This document shows positions 8,279 to 17,161 of a stretch of DNA of 64,000 nucleotides, in pieces. Within the stretch, counting starts at the first letter, position 1. Every line of letters begins with the position of its first letter. A program made the translations under genes and the position numbers. The notes under the pieces were generated by a model that did no database searches, was not told the DNA's origin, and worked only from the letters and a program-made list of their open reading frames with translations. Source of the stretch: Bacillus kexueae (GTDB taxonomy: Bacteria; Bacillota; Bacilli; Bacillales; Aeribacillaceae); the NCBI RefSeq assembly GCF_022809095.1, contig NZ_JALAZE010000007.1, positions 1-64,000 on the forward strand, read 5' to 3'.

Positions 8279-8351
<73 letters not shown>

Positions 8352-8358
8352 TCACACA

Positions 8359-8397
8359 TGAAGCACACTAGACCAAACAGTCGGTGTGCTTTCCTTT
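8359..8397. terminator. Terminator between tRNA-Ala and the convergent synthase-like gene
   Basis: Stem AAGCACAC / GGTGTGCTT with a T-rich tail on the plus strand. It can serve the tRNA and, on the other strand, the convergent gene ending at 8409. Confidence 0.7.
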
Positions 8398-8408
8398 TGC
8401 CCATTTCT

Positions 8409-9794
8409 TTATTCGTACTTGGTAAAAGAATATGGAATCCCAATATATTTTGCCATCTCCTCGTCATAAGAAACGATATCCTTTCTTGATAATTCACGGA
8501 TTGATTTTTTTCCCATTGCTCGAAGTGCCACCTTCATTTCTTCTGTACAAGCCATTAAAAAATTATGTCCAGCTTCCGCTCCTTTTGAAACTTTAAACGT
8601 GTCTTCGTACTTCCCACCGTACCATACAAGTTGAGTTGGAGGCTCCCAAGGCATTGGCTTATTTAATTGGTTATGGCTAATCGCATATAACATGACAGAT
8701 CCCAAATAAACTGCATCAGCTCCTAAGGCGATGACTTTCAAAAAGTCTCCAGGGCTTGTTAAACCACCTGAGACAAGTAAACTAATATTTCCTTTTTTAC
8801 CCTTTTGAACTAGGTGGTTTGACGCACGAACTACAGCATGGAGAGTTGGAATTCCAAAGTCATCTTGCAAAATGGTGGGTGAATCATGCGATGACGCCTG
8901 CCCTCCGTCAATTGTAATAAAATCAACTTCCATTTCAATTAAGTGATCAATGTCTTCTTCAATCTTTCCCCCTGCACCAATTTTTACTCCAATTGGAATT
9001 CCACCTGTAAATTTTCGTAAATCGGACACAAGGTCTTTAAAATCTTGCACCGTCTGATGTTCAAAAAATTGCTCGTATATTACAGCATCTTCTCCATCTT
9101 TTACATTCATAACATTTCTCGCGCGACCTTTCAGCTTTTCAGGAGGGATTTTCGCTCCCATTCCAGCAAGTGCTCCCTGCCCTAATTTAATTTCAATCAT
9201 TTTCGCCTTTTTCATTACTTCGTCGTCTTTTCCCCATGCCGTTTTGGAAAATTGAAGAATGAAATGTTCAGCTTCTTTTAGTTCCTCCTGTAAAATTCCT
9301 CCTTCCCCAGAGTTAATGGCCGTCCCCGCTTTCGTTGCCGCTTTCGCAAGGGCAATTTTCGACTTCTCGCTCAATCCTACTCCGTAGCCCATCCCACTAA
9401 TTAGTAGTGGGATTCGAAGATGTAGCGGCTTTTTAGCTTTTGGTCCAATGGTAATCGTTACATCTATTTCTTCATCTTGACTGACGGGAAAAGGACCTGT
9501 TTGAGCCGGGATAAAAGTGATCGCATTCAAGTTCGGCCATTTACGTGGAGAACCGAGCGGACGATGAAGAACATTTCCACCTTCAGCACGCAAACTATTT
9601 TCAACGATTGTTAAAATGCCATATCGGCGAATCCCTGGAAATAACTCAGCTAAATTTTCATCATAGGCATCAGACAACAATCGTCTTGCCATCATTCTAT
9701 ACACGCGAGATACAACATGTCTCCAACTGAACAATAATAGGACAAAGAAAAGATTAAATCCGATGATAATATAAAGAAGAACTTGAATAATCAT
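8409..9794 (-). CDS. FMN-binding glutamate synthase-like protein, membrane-anchored (YerD-like)
   Basis: About 461 residues: an N-terminal membrane segment (IIQVLLYIIIGFNLFFVLLL) followed by a full Glu_synthase (FMN/TIM-barrel) domain. IPLLISGMGYGVGLSEKS, VDFITIDGGQ..SHDSP, GGLTSPGDFLKVIALGADAV and a late MACTEEMKVALRAMGKK region mark the flavin barrel. It lacks the amidotransferase and GXGXG domains of full-length GltB, so it is a stand-alone archaeal-type/YerD-like enzyme. The frame is open to 9896, but I prefer the ATG at 9794, preceded by TAGGTG; the upstream ATG has no site. Its actual reaction is uncertain. Confidence 0.8.
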   Translation of the reverse strand: MIIQVLLYIIIGFNLFFVLLLFSWRHVVSRVYRMMARRLLSDAYDENLAELFPGIRRYGILTIVENSLRAEGGNVLHRPLGSPRKWPNLNAITFIPAQTGPFPVSQDEEIDVTITIGPKAKKPLHLRIPLLISGMGYGVGLSEKSKIALAKAATKAGTAINSGEGGILQEELKEAEHFILQFSKTAWGKDDEVMKKAKMIEIKLGQGALAGMGAKIPPEKLKGRARNVMNVKDGEDAVIYEQFFEHQTVQDFKDLVSDLRKFTGGIPIGVKIGAGGKIEEDIDHLIEMEVDFITIDGGQASSHDSPTILQDDFGIPTLHAVVRASNHLVQKGKKGNISLLVSGGLTSPGDFLKVIALGADAVYLGSVMLYAISHNQLNKPMPWEPPTQLVWYGGKYEDTFKVSKGAEAGHNFLMACTEEMKVALRAMGKKSIRELSRKDIVSYDEEMAKYIGIPYSFTKYE

Positions 9795-10231
9795 ATTACA
9801 CCTACTGACTGTAGAAAATTGATTGATCGCTTTCTGGCAATTAAAAATAAGAGCAATGAATGAAAGTAAGACAGTTAGTATCATCATAAATTTCATAAAA
9901 AAGTAAGCTTGTCATTACCTTTAATTCCCTAAGCTCATTTATAAAAGATTGTTGTAATGTTTTACAATTAATAATCACAAAAAGGGAAATCTCCCTACTT
10001 TCTGCTCGGGCTAACCCTACTGATTCCCGTGTCTTTCGCTTCAAAAATTACATCGTTTCATGGTTAAAATGACACGATGTATACAAAAAACATCCATTCC
10101 CAAAAATCGATATTTTTATTTTTCCTCTTTTCGCCAAATTGATACGAAAAGATTTTCATGATTTTTTAGAAGCAAATCGTTTGCATTTCTCCTGATCAAT
10201 TCTTCATAATAATGGCAGGAGGGATGAGATA
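9795..10231. other. Intergenic region between divergent genes
   Basis: No gene is supported. It contains one strong inverted repeat (10050-10080, listed separately) and AT-rich sequence that should hold the promoters of the flanking divergent genes. I could not fix the boxes with confidence. Confidence 0.5.
10050..10080. repeat. Inverted repeat, 12-bp arms
   Basis: ACATCGTTTCAT and ATGACACGATGT are inverted copies matching at 11 of 12 positions, separated by 7 bp. On the minus strand a short T-run follows, but no minus-strand gene lies upstream, so its use as a terminator is doubtful. It could be an operator for the alcohol dehydrogenase, whose start is about 150 bp downstream. Confidence 0.45.
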
Positions 10232-11395
10232 ATGAATTCTTTTGAGTTTTTTAATCCGACGAAGCTTATCTTCGGAAAAGATCAACTGACACAGCTTAAG
10301 ACAGAAGTTCCGAAATACGGAAAGAAAGTATTGCTCGTATACGGTAGCGGAAGTATTAAACGTAACGGGATTTACGATAATGTGATTACATACTTAAACG
10401 AAATTGGTGCGGAAGTTTTTGAACTATCCGGCGTTGAACCAAACCCTCGCATTTCGACCGTACGTAAAGGGGTAGAAATTTGTAAAACAGAGGGCATTGA
10501 ATTTTTATTAGCAGTTGGTGGCGGAAGTGTCATCGATTGTACAAAAGCGATTGCTGCTGGAGCAAAATACGATGGAGATGCATGGGATATTGTGATTCAA
10601 AAATATATCCCTACAGACGCTCTTCCATTAGGTACTGTTTTAACATTAGCTGCAACAGGTTCAGAAATGAATGCTGGCTCTGTTATCACAAACTGGGAAA
10701 CAAAAGAGAAGTACGGATGGGGTAACCCTGCCGTTTTCCCTAAGTTCTCTATTTTAGATCCTACTCATACGTTCACTGTTCCAAAAGACCAAACGATCTA
10801 CGGAATTGTCGATATGATGAGTCATGTGTTGGAACAATACTTCCATAACGTGGAGAATACTCCGCTTCAAGATCGTATGTGTGAAAGCGTTCTGCGCACA
10901 GTTATTGAAGCAGCACCAAAACTTGTTGATGATTTAGAGAACTATGAACTGCGCGAAACCATTCTTTATGCTGGAACAATTGCATTAAACGGAATGCTTT
11001 CAATGGGTTACCGAGGAGATTGGGCTACACATAATATTGAGCATGCCGTATCAGCGGTTTACGATATCCCGCATGCTGGTGGCCTTGCCATCATCTTCCC
11101 GAACTGGATGAAACATAATCTCCATGTTAATCCTAAACGCTTCAAGCAACTAGCAGTTAACGTATTCGATGTAAATGCAGAAGGAAAATCAGATGAGGAA
11201 GTTGCTTTAGAAGGAATCGAAAAGCTACGTGAATTCTGGACTTCAATCGGAGCACCTACTCGTTTAGCAGACTATAATATTGACGATACAAACCTAGAGT
11301 TAATGGCAGAAAAAGCGGCTATTAACGGTGAGTTTGGAAACTTCAACAAGTTAAATAAAGAAGACGTTTACGAAATCTTACGTGCGTCACTGTAA
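10232..11395 (+). CDS. Iron-containing alcohol dehydrogenase (YugJ/BdhA type)
   Basis: 387-residue group III alcohol dehydrogenase, an NAD(P)H-dependent butanol/aldehyde reductase type. NAD-binding GGGSVID is at about 96-102. The metal region includes the Asp/His set around [11 protein letters not shown] (near 192) and [20 protein letters not shown] (near 270), with further His residues for the iron or zinc site. Length equals that of B. subtilis YugJ, whose neighbourhood is also conserved here. AGGAGGG precedes the ATG and a strong terminator follows the stop. Physiological substrate unknown; in relatives it acts on short-chain alcohols and aldehydes. Confidence 0.88.
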   Translation: MNSFEFFNPTKLIFGKDQLTQLKTEVPKYGKKVLLVYGSGSIKRNGIYDNVITYLNEIGAEVFELSGVEPNPRISTVRKGVEICKTEGIEFLLAVGGGSVIDCTKAIAAGAKYDGDAWDIVIQKYIPTDALPLGTVLTLAATGSEMNAGSVITNWETKEKYGWGNPAVFPKFSILDPTHTFTVPKDQTIYGIVDMMSHVLEQYFHNVENTPLQDRMCESVLRTVIEAAPKLVDDLENYELRETILYAGTIALNGMLSMGYRGDWATHNIEHAVSAVYDIPHAGGLAIIFPNWMKHNLHVNPKRFKQLAVNVFDVNAEGKSDEEVALEGIEKLREFWTSIGAPTRLADYNIDDTNLELMAEKAAINGEFGNFNKLNKEDVYEILRASL

Positions 11396-11404
11396 CCATA
11401 ACCA

Positions 11405-11437
11405 AACCGAAGGACATATGTCCTTCGGTTTCTTTTT
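11405..11437 (+). terminator. Intrinsic terminator after alcohol dehydrogenase
   Basis: AACCGAAGGACAT / ATGTCCTTCGGTT perfect stem followed by TCTTTTTG. Confidence 0.9.
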
Positions 11438-11497
11438 GTCTATCGTAATATCTTCCCTGTCCCCTTCTATAAACTGTATAGAGAGGAGGAGAAGTGT

Positions 11498-12307
11498 ATG
11501 ATTTTTATTCAACATATGCCAGTTACTATGATACAGCTTCGACCTATTTTTCCTGACGAGAAGTCTCAAGAAATTTTAGAACTTATGGTGAAATATCGGG
11601 AAGCATATATGTATGAGAATATGGAGCAGCTCCGATTTGAATTAATCGTTCGAATAAACACAATAGATGCTGCGCATGACTTATTAAAAAGTAAAGCAAA
11701 GTTTGCAACCTTCGCCGGATCATACTGTAATGATGAATACTGGACATTAAACCGTAAAGGAGCGTTTATATTAAAAAAAGGAATTCTTCCTTCTGATGCG
11801 ATTAAAGACATTTTTGAAAATGGAGACAAATACGCCTTTGAATGTGCTACCGCTATTGTCATCATTTTTTACAAAGCAGTGTTAGATTCTATTGGAAAGA
11901 ATGCTTTTAATTATTTATTTTCCAATATTGTCTTATACGATTGGCATTACGACGAAGATTTAGGCATTACAACAAAAAGTGGGAACGACTTTTTGCCTGG
12001 GGATTGCTTATATTTTAAAAACCCTGAATTTGACCCTGAAACGCCACAATGGCGTGGAGAAAACACCATTTTTCTCGGAAAAGATATGTATTATGGTCAC
12101 GGCATTGGAATTCGAACTGCTCAAGGAATTATCGAAGCACTTAATAAATATCGAAAAAAAGACGCAACAGAAACGGCATACTTAAAACAACAAGTAACGA
12201 GGTTAGATTATCGTTATCTCTCTCAGTACTATCAAGCGTACGCTCAGCCTCCTAATCTCGGACGCGGGTATGCACGAATTGGCTTTTCAATTTGGTTGTT
12301 TCCGTAA
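11498..12307 (+). CDS. tgl: Spore-coat protein-glutamine gamma-glutamyltransferase (transglutaminase)
   Basis: 269-residue Bacillus-type transglutaminase that crosslinks coat proteins (GerQ in B. subtilis) by epsilon-(gamma-glutamyl)lysine bonds during spore maturation. The nucleophile Cys lies in YAFECATAIVIIFYKA at residue 116, the same number as in B. subtilis Tgl. The family tail with YYGHGIGI and NLGRGYARIG is complete. GAGGAGGAG lies just before the ATG. The protein is slightly longer than the 245-residue B. subtilis enzyme. Regulation by late mother-cell sigma factors is expected, but I could not assign boxes. It is marked as a sporulation gene. Confidence 0.93.
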   Translation: MIFIQHMPVTMIQLRPIFPDEKSQEILELMVKYREAYMYENMEQLRFELIVRINTIDAAHDLLKSKAKFATFAGSYCNDEYWTLNRKGAFILKKGILPSDAIKDIFENGDKYAFECATAIVIIFYKAVLDSIGKNAFNYLFSNIVLYDWHYDEDLGITTKSGNDFLPGDCLYFKNPEFDPETPQWRGENTIFLGKDMYYGHGIGIRTAQGIIEALNKYRKKDATETAYLKQQVTRLDYRYLSQYYQAYAQPPNLGRGYARIGFSIWLFP

Positions 12308-12417
12308 CGATTTTGTGATGAAATACAAGAATCATATTGACAAAGCTAATTTCAAGGAGATTTGCTGAAAACGTGCTCTTAAAGAAGTAACATTTATTAA
12401 ATGAGTTCCTTTCTATA

Positions 12418-12650
12418 GGCTCTTTTCTAATGGACTGTTGCTTTTAATGTGTTTAAAATCCATTGTTGAGAATCGTTTTTCCCCCTTTGTAATGGAGCGA
12501 ATTGACTCGCAGGATGAAGAGGAAAGGGCGAGACCCCACAAGCGCATGCCAAGGAGGCTCGACTTCCTCCCCGCGGAAAGCAAGTGTCCGTAGCACATTG
12601 TCCAAAATTCATTTTAAAGATGTCTGAAAAAAATCTATATGTAAACAGCC
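12418..12650 (+). repeat. MITE-like repeat family A, copy A2 (233 bp)
   Basis: Starts GGCTCTTTTC and ends TAAACAGCC. It carries the family interior TTGTTGAGAATCGTTTTTCC and CCCCGCGGAAAGCAAGTGTC but has a large internal deletion against the 395-bp copy. Flanks TTTCTATA and TTCCTAAA match at 6 of 8 bases, so a decayed target duplication is possible. It fills the space beyond tgl. Confidence 0.7.
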
Positions 12651-12657
12651 TTCCTAA

Positions 12658-12764
12658 AAGGTTGTTACTTTTGAAACACAATTAAATTCGAAAGGCGAAC
12701 GCTTTCCATTAGCACTGCCTGTCTAGTTTGGCTCGTAGCGTCTAGCGAATGAGTCTCTCCCTCA
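12658..12764 (+). repeat. Second family A-like fragment abutting copy A2
   Basis: It starts GGTTGTTACTTTT and contains CGAAAGGCGAACGCTTTCC, also found (inverted) in the remnant at 44382-44546. Its end, GGCTCGTAGCGTCTAGCGAA, occurs in the long family A copies. It looks like a partial or nested element directly next to A2. Confidence 0.45.
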
Positions 12765-12798
12765 AAAAGAAAAAATTCTTTTCTTCTTTAAATGAAAT

Positions 12799-12829
12799 AA
12801 CTGCTCACCAACTCAATAGGTGAGCAGTT
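12799..12829 (-). terminator. Terminator of the methyltransferase gene
   Basis: AACTGCTCACC / GGTGAGCAGTT, an 11-bp perfect stem just past the minus-strand stop at 12845, with an A/T-rich tail. Confidence 0.75.
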
Positions 12830-12844
12830 TACAACAGAAGTCTA

Positions 12845-13468
12845 TTAATTGACGATTGAAATCATCAAGCCATCTCCAATTGGTACAATAAGAGATTGTA
12901 AATTAGGATGAGTAGCACAATATTGATTAAAACCATGCATAGCATTAGCTTTTTCAGACCGAACTTCTTTTACTACTTCGCCTTTCCATAACACATTATC
13001 AACCGCAATAATAGCCCCTTTTTTCGCAATGGCAAGACATGCGTCAACATAAGCGATATAATTCTCTTTATCTGCATCAATGAAAAAGAAGTCGAAAAGC
13101 TTATTAGATGTTTTTAATTTATGTAAGGAGTCTAATGCAGGACCAATTTCATATGTAACTTTGTCCTTCAATCCTGCTTTTTCAATATTTTTCAAAGCAA
13201 CATCTGCAAAGTTTTTGTTAATCTCTAAAGATGTTAAAGTCCCTTTGTCGTTTAAAGCACTTGCCATCCAAATTCCACTATAGCCACCTAATGCACCAAT
13301 TTCTAATACTCTTTCTGCCTTTGACAACTTTACAAGCAAATGGAGAAGCTTACCAGTTTCTTTTGAAACAGAAATGTTTGGCATATGATGTTCTAAAATT
13401 GTCTTGTGAACGTCTTGAAGCACTGGCTCCTCTTGTACAAAAAGATTTTGAATGTAAGAAGAAATCAA
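12845..13468 (-). CDS. SAM-dependent O-methyltransferase (YrrM/CCoAOMT-like)
   Basis: 207-residue class I methyltransferase of the Methyltransf_3 family. The SAM motif VLEIGALGGYSGIWMA is at about 53-68, the acidic loop SLEINKNF follows, and the metal-site motif FFIDADKENY is near 126-135. I choose the TTG at 13468 because GGGAGGGG lies 7 nt before it; the ATG at 13504 lies inside the end of yugU and has no such site. It directly follows yugU on the same strand. Methyl acceptor unknown; B. subtilis YrrM, the closest-looking family member, methylates a wobble-uridine tRNA intermediate, which is only a possibility here. Confidence 0.8.
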   Translation of the reverse strand: MISSYIQNLFVQEEPVLQDVHKTILEHHMPNISVSKETGKLLHLLVKLSKAERVLEIGALGGYSGIWMASALNDKGTLTSLEINKNFADVALKNIEKAGLKDKVTYEIGPALDSLHKLKTSNKLFDFFFIDADKENYIAYVDACLAIAKKGAIIAVDNVLWKGEVVKEVRSEKANAMHGFNQYCATHPNLQSLIVPIGDGLMISIVN

Positions 13469-13484
13469 TATGATTCCCCTCCCT

Positions 13485-13895
13485 TTAGTTAACGGATTCC
13501 ACAATCGCCTTCACATAATACGTACGTCTTCTTGGCCCATCGAATTCACAAAAATAGACTCCTTGCCATGTTCCTAAAAGGAGTTGGCCATTTGTTACGA
13601 TTATGTGCTGGGAAGCACCTACTGTACTCGCCTTCATGTGTGCTGCCGTATTCCCTTCCATATGCAGATCCAAGCTGTGGTTCCATGGGTATACTTCATC
13701 AAACCGACGAATCATATCTTTTTTTACATCTGGATCAGCATTTTCATTGATGGTAATTCCTGCTGTCGTATGTGGACAATAGACGACGACCATTCCTTCC
13801 TTCATGTTCAATTCAGTCACATATTGTTGAACATCTGATGTTACCTCAATCATTTCATCTCTTTCTTTTGTACGCAATACGAATTGTTTTAACAT
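13485..13895 (-). CDS. yugU: UPF0047 / YjbQ family protein YugU
   Basis: 136-residue protein with the complete UPF0047 signature: CPHTTAGITINENAD near residue 40 and DLHMEGNTAAHMKAS near 77-91, followed by GTWQGVYFCEFDGPR. Conserved His, Asp and Glu residues form the predicted metal site. Escherichia coli YjbQ has weak thiamine-phosphate-synthase activity; the real role is unsettled. AGGGAGGGAT precedes the ATG. The position between yugP and tgl matches the B. subtilis neighbourhood. The methyltransferase gene begins 17 bp before its stop codon, so the two probably share a transcript. Confidence 0.86.
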   Translation of the reverse strand: MLKQFVLRTKERDEMIEVTSDVQQYVTELNMKEGMVVVYCPHTTAGITINENADPDVKKDMIRRFDEVYPWNHSLDLHMEGNTAAHMKASTVGASQHIIVTNGQLLLGTWQGVYFCEFDGPRRRTYYVKAIVESVN

Positions 13896-13930
13896 ACTAA
13901 TCCCTCCCTACCATTCATGATTGCCTATAG

Positions 13931-13954
13931 AAAAAAGCGGGAGAACCCGCTTTT
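13931..13954 (-). terminator. Terminator of yugP
   Basis: AAAAGCGGG-TTCT-CCCGCTTTT with a T-run on the minus strand, immediately past the yugP stop. Confidence 0.85.
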
Positions 13955-13955
13955 C

Positions 13956-14639
13956 TTATTCTTCATCACCTTGTACGAAAATCCAGATGAATTTAATTAA
14001 TTCAAATAAAGAAAGAAGTGCTGCCGCAACATAAGTTAAAGCTGCTGCATTTAACACTTTATTGACACCGCGTTCCTCATCATTTCGAATAATTCCTTCC
14101 GAAATGATTAAGCTTTTTGCCCTTGAGCTTGCGTTAAACTCAACTGGTAACGTGATCAACTGGAACGCGACGGCAAATGAGAAGAAAATGATTCCTAGTC
14201 CCAGTAAATTAAGAGACGATAATAAAAAGCCTCCAATTAATAAGAACGGTGCAATTCCTGATGTGAAGTTCACAACCGGAAACATTCGATGTCGTAAAAC
14301 GAGTGCACCGTAGCTTTCTTGATGCTGAATAGCATGTCCAACTTCGTGAGATGCAACCGATACGGCTGAGATGGAACGACCGTAATAAACCGGTTCAGAC
14401 AAGCGAACGACACGACTAATTGGATCGTAATGGTCAGTTAAAGTTCCTGGAACAACCTCAACCGGTACGTCGTACAAACCGTTTCGGTCCAAAATCTTTC
14501 TAGCCACTTCGGCTCCAGTCATTTGTGAAGAGCTTTCGACTTTGGCATACTCATTAAAGTTTCCTTTCACTTTAAATTGAGCCCAAATAGAAATACCGAA
14601 AGCAATAAAAATTAAGATGTCCATCGGGTGGAAAAACAT
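13956..14639 (-). CDS. yugP: Membrane zinc metallopeptidase YugP
   Basis: 227-residue membrane protein of the neutral zinc metallopeptidase family. Hydrophobic segments lie near residues 8-22, 120-165 and 200-222. The HEXXH motif is in SHEVGHAIQHQ (His98, Glu99, His102). A conserved NASSRA stretch follows later. GGAGGAAG lies upstream of the ATG. It is in the yug block next to yugO/yugN as in B. subtilis. Substrate unknown. Confidence 0.87.
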   Translation of the reverse strand: MFFHPMDILIFIAFGISIWAQFKVKGNFNEYAKVESSSQMTGAEVARKILDRNGLYDVPVEVVPGTLTDHYDPISRVVRLSEPVYYGRSISAVSVASHEVGHAIQHQESYGALVLRHRMFPVVNFTSGIAPFLLIGGFLLSSLNLLGLGIIFFSFAVAFQLITLPVEFNASSRAKSLIISEGIIRNDEERGVNKVLNAAALTYVAAALLSLFELIKFIWIFVQGDEE

Positions 14640-14710
14640 TTCTACATCTTCCTCCTGTAGTAAAAATATGATTACTTACTATTATTTATATAAAAAGTAT
14701 AGAATAATGT

Positions 14711-14935
14711 CTACTTCTTTGCCCCCGGATAATACGCAACTGTCATGATTAAAATAAACCCGACTAGCAATAAATAAAAGGATGTACGTCCGGTTACAAT
14801 CTGAATAAATTCAATAAATGTGTAATCTTCTACATAATAGTCGTACAAATTCAAATCTAAAATGAGTGCAATACCACCAATAACCCCTAAATGAATGCCA
14901 ATAATCAGGAGAATTAGTCTACCTTTAAAGGTCAT
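14711..14935 (-). CDS. Small membrane protein, unknown function
   Basis: 74 residues with two transmembrane segments (about 6-27 and 51-69) around an acidic, Tyr-rich loop (YDYYVEDYTF), and a Lys-Lys C-terminus. GAGGGGATGAATC lies before the ATG, giving a sound start. It is divergent from mstX-yugO. I do not recognise a family. Confidence 0.65.
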   Translation of the reverse strand: MTFKGRLILLIIGIHLGVIGGIALILDLNLYDYYVEDYTFIEFIQIVTGRTSFYLLLVGFILIMTVAYYPGAKK

Positions 14936-15130
14936 GATTCATCCCCTCATATTATCCTTTTCTTCCATGTTTATGGGGAAATTCGGACAGATATACATGT
15001 TCAATCTAAATCCCGTCACTCAACTCCTTTCATCGACCTTATAAATACGAATGATTTCTGAAAAGGTTTCATTTTTTTATGAAATGATTCATTTTTTTTG
15101 TACATACTACATCGTAATGAGGTGAATAAC

Positions 15131-15370
15131 ATGAAAATTTCTCCAGATGAGAAACTACAACTTAGTGATTCCATTGACAAAATGAATGAAGCTCTTGATA
15201 CGTTTATCCAATTTTATAACGAAGCTGAAGAAGAAAAGCCACTCATTGAATTTGATTCATCTACCTTCGACATGATTGAACAAGCAATTGAAGAATTCGG
15301 GAAAGAAGTAGTGGAACGAAAAATTAATACGATCATTCAAGAAATTTTTTCTTTCGTTCGAAAAAAATAA
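15131..15370 (+). CDS. mstX: Mistic (MstX) homologue, short form
   Basis: 79-residue acidic protein that aligns by eye with the C-terminal part of B. subtilis Mistic. Shared features include MK.S..EK.QLS..ID.MNE.LD.FIQ.YNE, EPLI-type EKPLI, and KINTII..I near the end. Like Mistic homologues of other bacilli it lacks the roughly 26-residue N-terminal extension of the B. subtilis protein. The start is the ATG 5 nt after GAGGTGAA; a TTG/ATG frame opening earlier lacks a site. It lies 33 bp before the potassium channel yugO, as mstX does in B. subtilis, where it helps the channel into the membrane and affects biofilm. Confidence 0.88.
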   Translation: MKISPDEKLQLSDSIDKMNEALDTFIQFYNEAEEEKPLIEFDSSTFDMIEQAIEEFGKEVVERKINTIIQEIFSFVRKK

Positions 15371-15403
15371 AATTAGTACATAAACTCCCACGAGGTGAAA
15401 AAA

Positions 15404-16399
15404 TTGAATTTCCAAAAGCTATGGATAACTTACTTAAAATGGCCTGTTTTCCTTCGCCTCTCCCTTATCGTACTCTTAATCGTCTTAACCTTCGGGCTGT
15501 ATATACATATAGTAGAGCCAACTGAATTCCCTACTTACTTTGATGGAATTTGGTGGGCAATTGTTACCATGTCAACCGTAGGTTATGGTGACTTAGCACC
15601 TGAAACGGTTTGGGGTCGTCTTGTCGGCGTAGTACTTATATTTATGGGAGCAGGTTTTATTACATCTTATTTTGCTGCATTAGCCTCTACGACAATTCAA
15701 AAACAAAATGAACGTATTAATGGGACGAAAGCATTTACTGGAAGTCAACATGTTGTTGTCATCGGCTGGAGCGAAAAAACAAAAGAACTTTTACAAATGA
15801 TAAAAATTCATAAGCCCTTTCATAAAGTCGTTCTGATTGATGGATCACTCGAGACTATACCAATGGTAGAAGACCATTTATTTTTTATTAAAGGTGATCC
15901 CACTAACGAGTCTACTTTAAGAAAAGCAGGAATCGAAAAAGCTCAGTCTGTTTTCATAACAGCAGATCAACATAAAAGTGAACATCATGCGGATATGCTT
16001 ACAATCTCAATCTTACTTTCTGTTAAAGGGTTGAATCCCTCTATTTTCACCATTTGCGAAATCTTAACGGATACACATATAAACAATGCATATCGTGCTG
16101 GAGCTGATGAATTGATAAAGACATTTAAATTAACAAGTCAAGTCATGATGTCCAGCTATTTATCTCAATGTAATTTTTCACAAATTTTTACCGAGCTGTG
16201 CCCAGCGAATGGTACCTTTTTAACTTCTGTTCCCGTTAACAAAGACGAGGTCGGTCAAACGTTTGAGCAAATTCATACACAACTCTTTCAAGATGGAAAA
16301 ATTTTGTTCGGTATAAAAAAAGGGGAAGATTTGACCTTAAATCCTCCCAAGGACACAGTTATTGCAGAAAATGACATGCTTATCTTACTCGTACGTTAA
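15404..16399 (+). CDS. yugO: Potassium channel YugO (RCK-gated)
   Basis: About 331 residues: two transmembrane helices flanking a pore with the selectivity filter TVGYGD at about 58-63, then a TrkA-N/RCK domain starting [15 protein letters not shown] near 112 and a TrkA-C-like end. In B. subtilis YugO releases potassium and carries electrical signals in biofilms. The frame opens at a GTG at 15395, but GAGGTGA (15392-15398) overlaps that codon, so I prefer TTG at 15404. It is cotranscribed with mstX. The 3' end overlaps the convergent yugN by 4 bp. Confidence 0.9.
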   Translation: MNFQKLWITYLKWPVFLRLSLIVLLIVLTFGLYIHIVEPTEFPTYFDGIWWAIVTMSTVGYGDLAPETVWGRLVGVVLIFMGAGFITSYFAALASTTIQKQNERINGTKAFTGSQHVVVIGWSEKTKELLQMIKIHKPFHKVVLIDGSLETIPMVEDHLFFIKGDPTNESTLRKAGIEKAQSVFITADQHKSEHHADMLTISILLSVKGLNPSIFTICEILTDTHINNAYRAGADELIKTFKLTSQVMMSSYLSQCNFSQIFTELCPANGTFLTSVPVNKDEVGQTFEQIHTQLFQDGKILFGIKKGEDLTLNPPKDTVIAENDMLILLVR

Positions 16400-16803
16400 C
16401 CATCTAATAATACGCCCTCCAATTCCTGAACAAGCGACTTTCCTAAGTCAACAAATTTTTCTGGGAATGTCGCATCAGGATCTTCGGGTTCTGAAAACTG
16501 ATTAATGGATGCAGAAAAATTACCCGTATTTGCATGATCATCTAATCCAATTTGATATTTATGCGACAACAAAAACGGACGACCAAATTGAACTGTTGCA
16601 TTTTTTGCATCCAATTGACCATCAATCGATTCAAACGGAACACGTAAAAACTGATATCCTACCTTATCATCAATCTTATAGTCAAAACTCCCGTGATCAT
16701 AATCCCAGTTTCCACCTATCACATAGCCTAAAGGCTTTAACTGCTGCTCCAACTTATATAAATTAAAGGTTTTGCCTTCTAACTTTGACGGGATTTCAAT
16801 CAT
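16396..16803 (-). CDS. yugN: YugN-like family protein
   Basis: 135-residue soluble protein recognised as YugN-like by the opening [13 protein letters not shown], the central [16 protein letters not shown] and the position between yugO and pgi, as in B. subtilis. No catalytic motif is evident and the function is unknown. A GGGGAGGGG site precedes the ATG. Its stop codon overlaps that of the convergent yugO by 4 bp. Confidence 0.84.
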   Translation of the reverse strand: MIEIPSKLEGKTFNLYKLEQQLKPLGYVIGGNWDYDHGSFDYKIDDKVGYQFLRVPFESIDGQLDAKNATVQFGRPFLLSHKYQIGLDDHANTGNFSASINQFSEPEDPDATFPEKFVDLGKSLVQELEGVLLDG

Positions 16804-16986
16804 TTTACCCCTCCCCTTTTATATCACATATATTCTTTCTTATCTTTTCCTGCACGGTCAATTTCATAACACCAATAATTGGAGAAAAGAACTCATTAAG
16901 GGTGGGCACGATTAGTATGTAAGCTTCTAAACATTATCGCTAGTTTACTTTTTAGTGGGATATATTATCTCATTTGTTCACACACA

Positions 16987-17053
16987 AAAAAATCATCCAT
17001 TTTTGTAAAGTTTGGTTTGGTCACCTAACATTTACTTAAACGGACGATTTTTT
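16987..17053 (-). terminator. Possible long-loop terminator beyond pgi
   Basis: On the minus strand AAAAAATCGTCC and GGATGATTTTTTT can pair (one G-U), ending in a T7 run. The 40-nt loop has a further internal stem (GTAAA/TTTAC). It is over 100 bp past the pgi stop. Apart from this, the gap between yugN and pgi holds no gene. Confidence 0.45.
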
Positions 17054-17161
17054 AAAATTTGCTATTGATTAACTGGAAAATACAGTTGATGTTTGGAAGG
17101 CAGAGGGTTCTTATACAAATAAGCCCCCGCCACCAAACCTATCGAAAAAAGTTTTACTAAA

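Noticed and set aside
10050-10080. Inverted repeat as a minus-strand terminator
   Set aside because: No minus-strand gene lies to its right, so there is nothing to terminate; kept only as an inverted repeat of unknown role.
12413-12681. Minus-strand open frames across repeat copy A2
   Set aside because: The frames consist of repeat sequence; there is no start site, and other copies do not keep the frame open.
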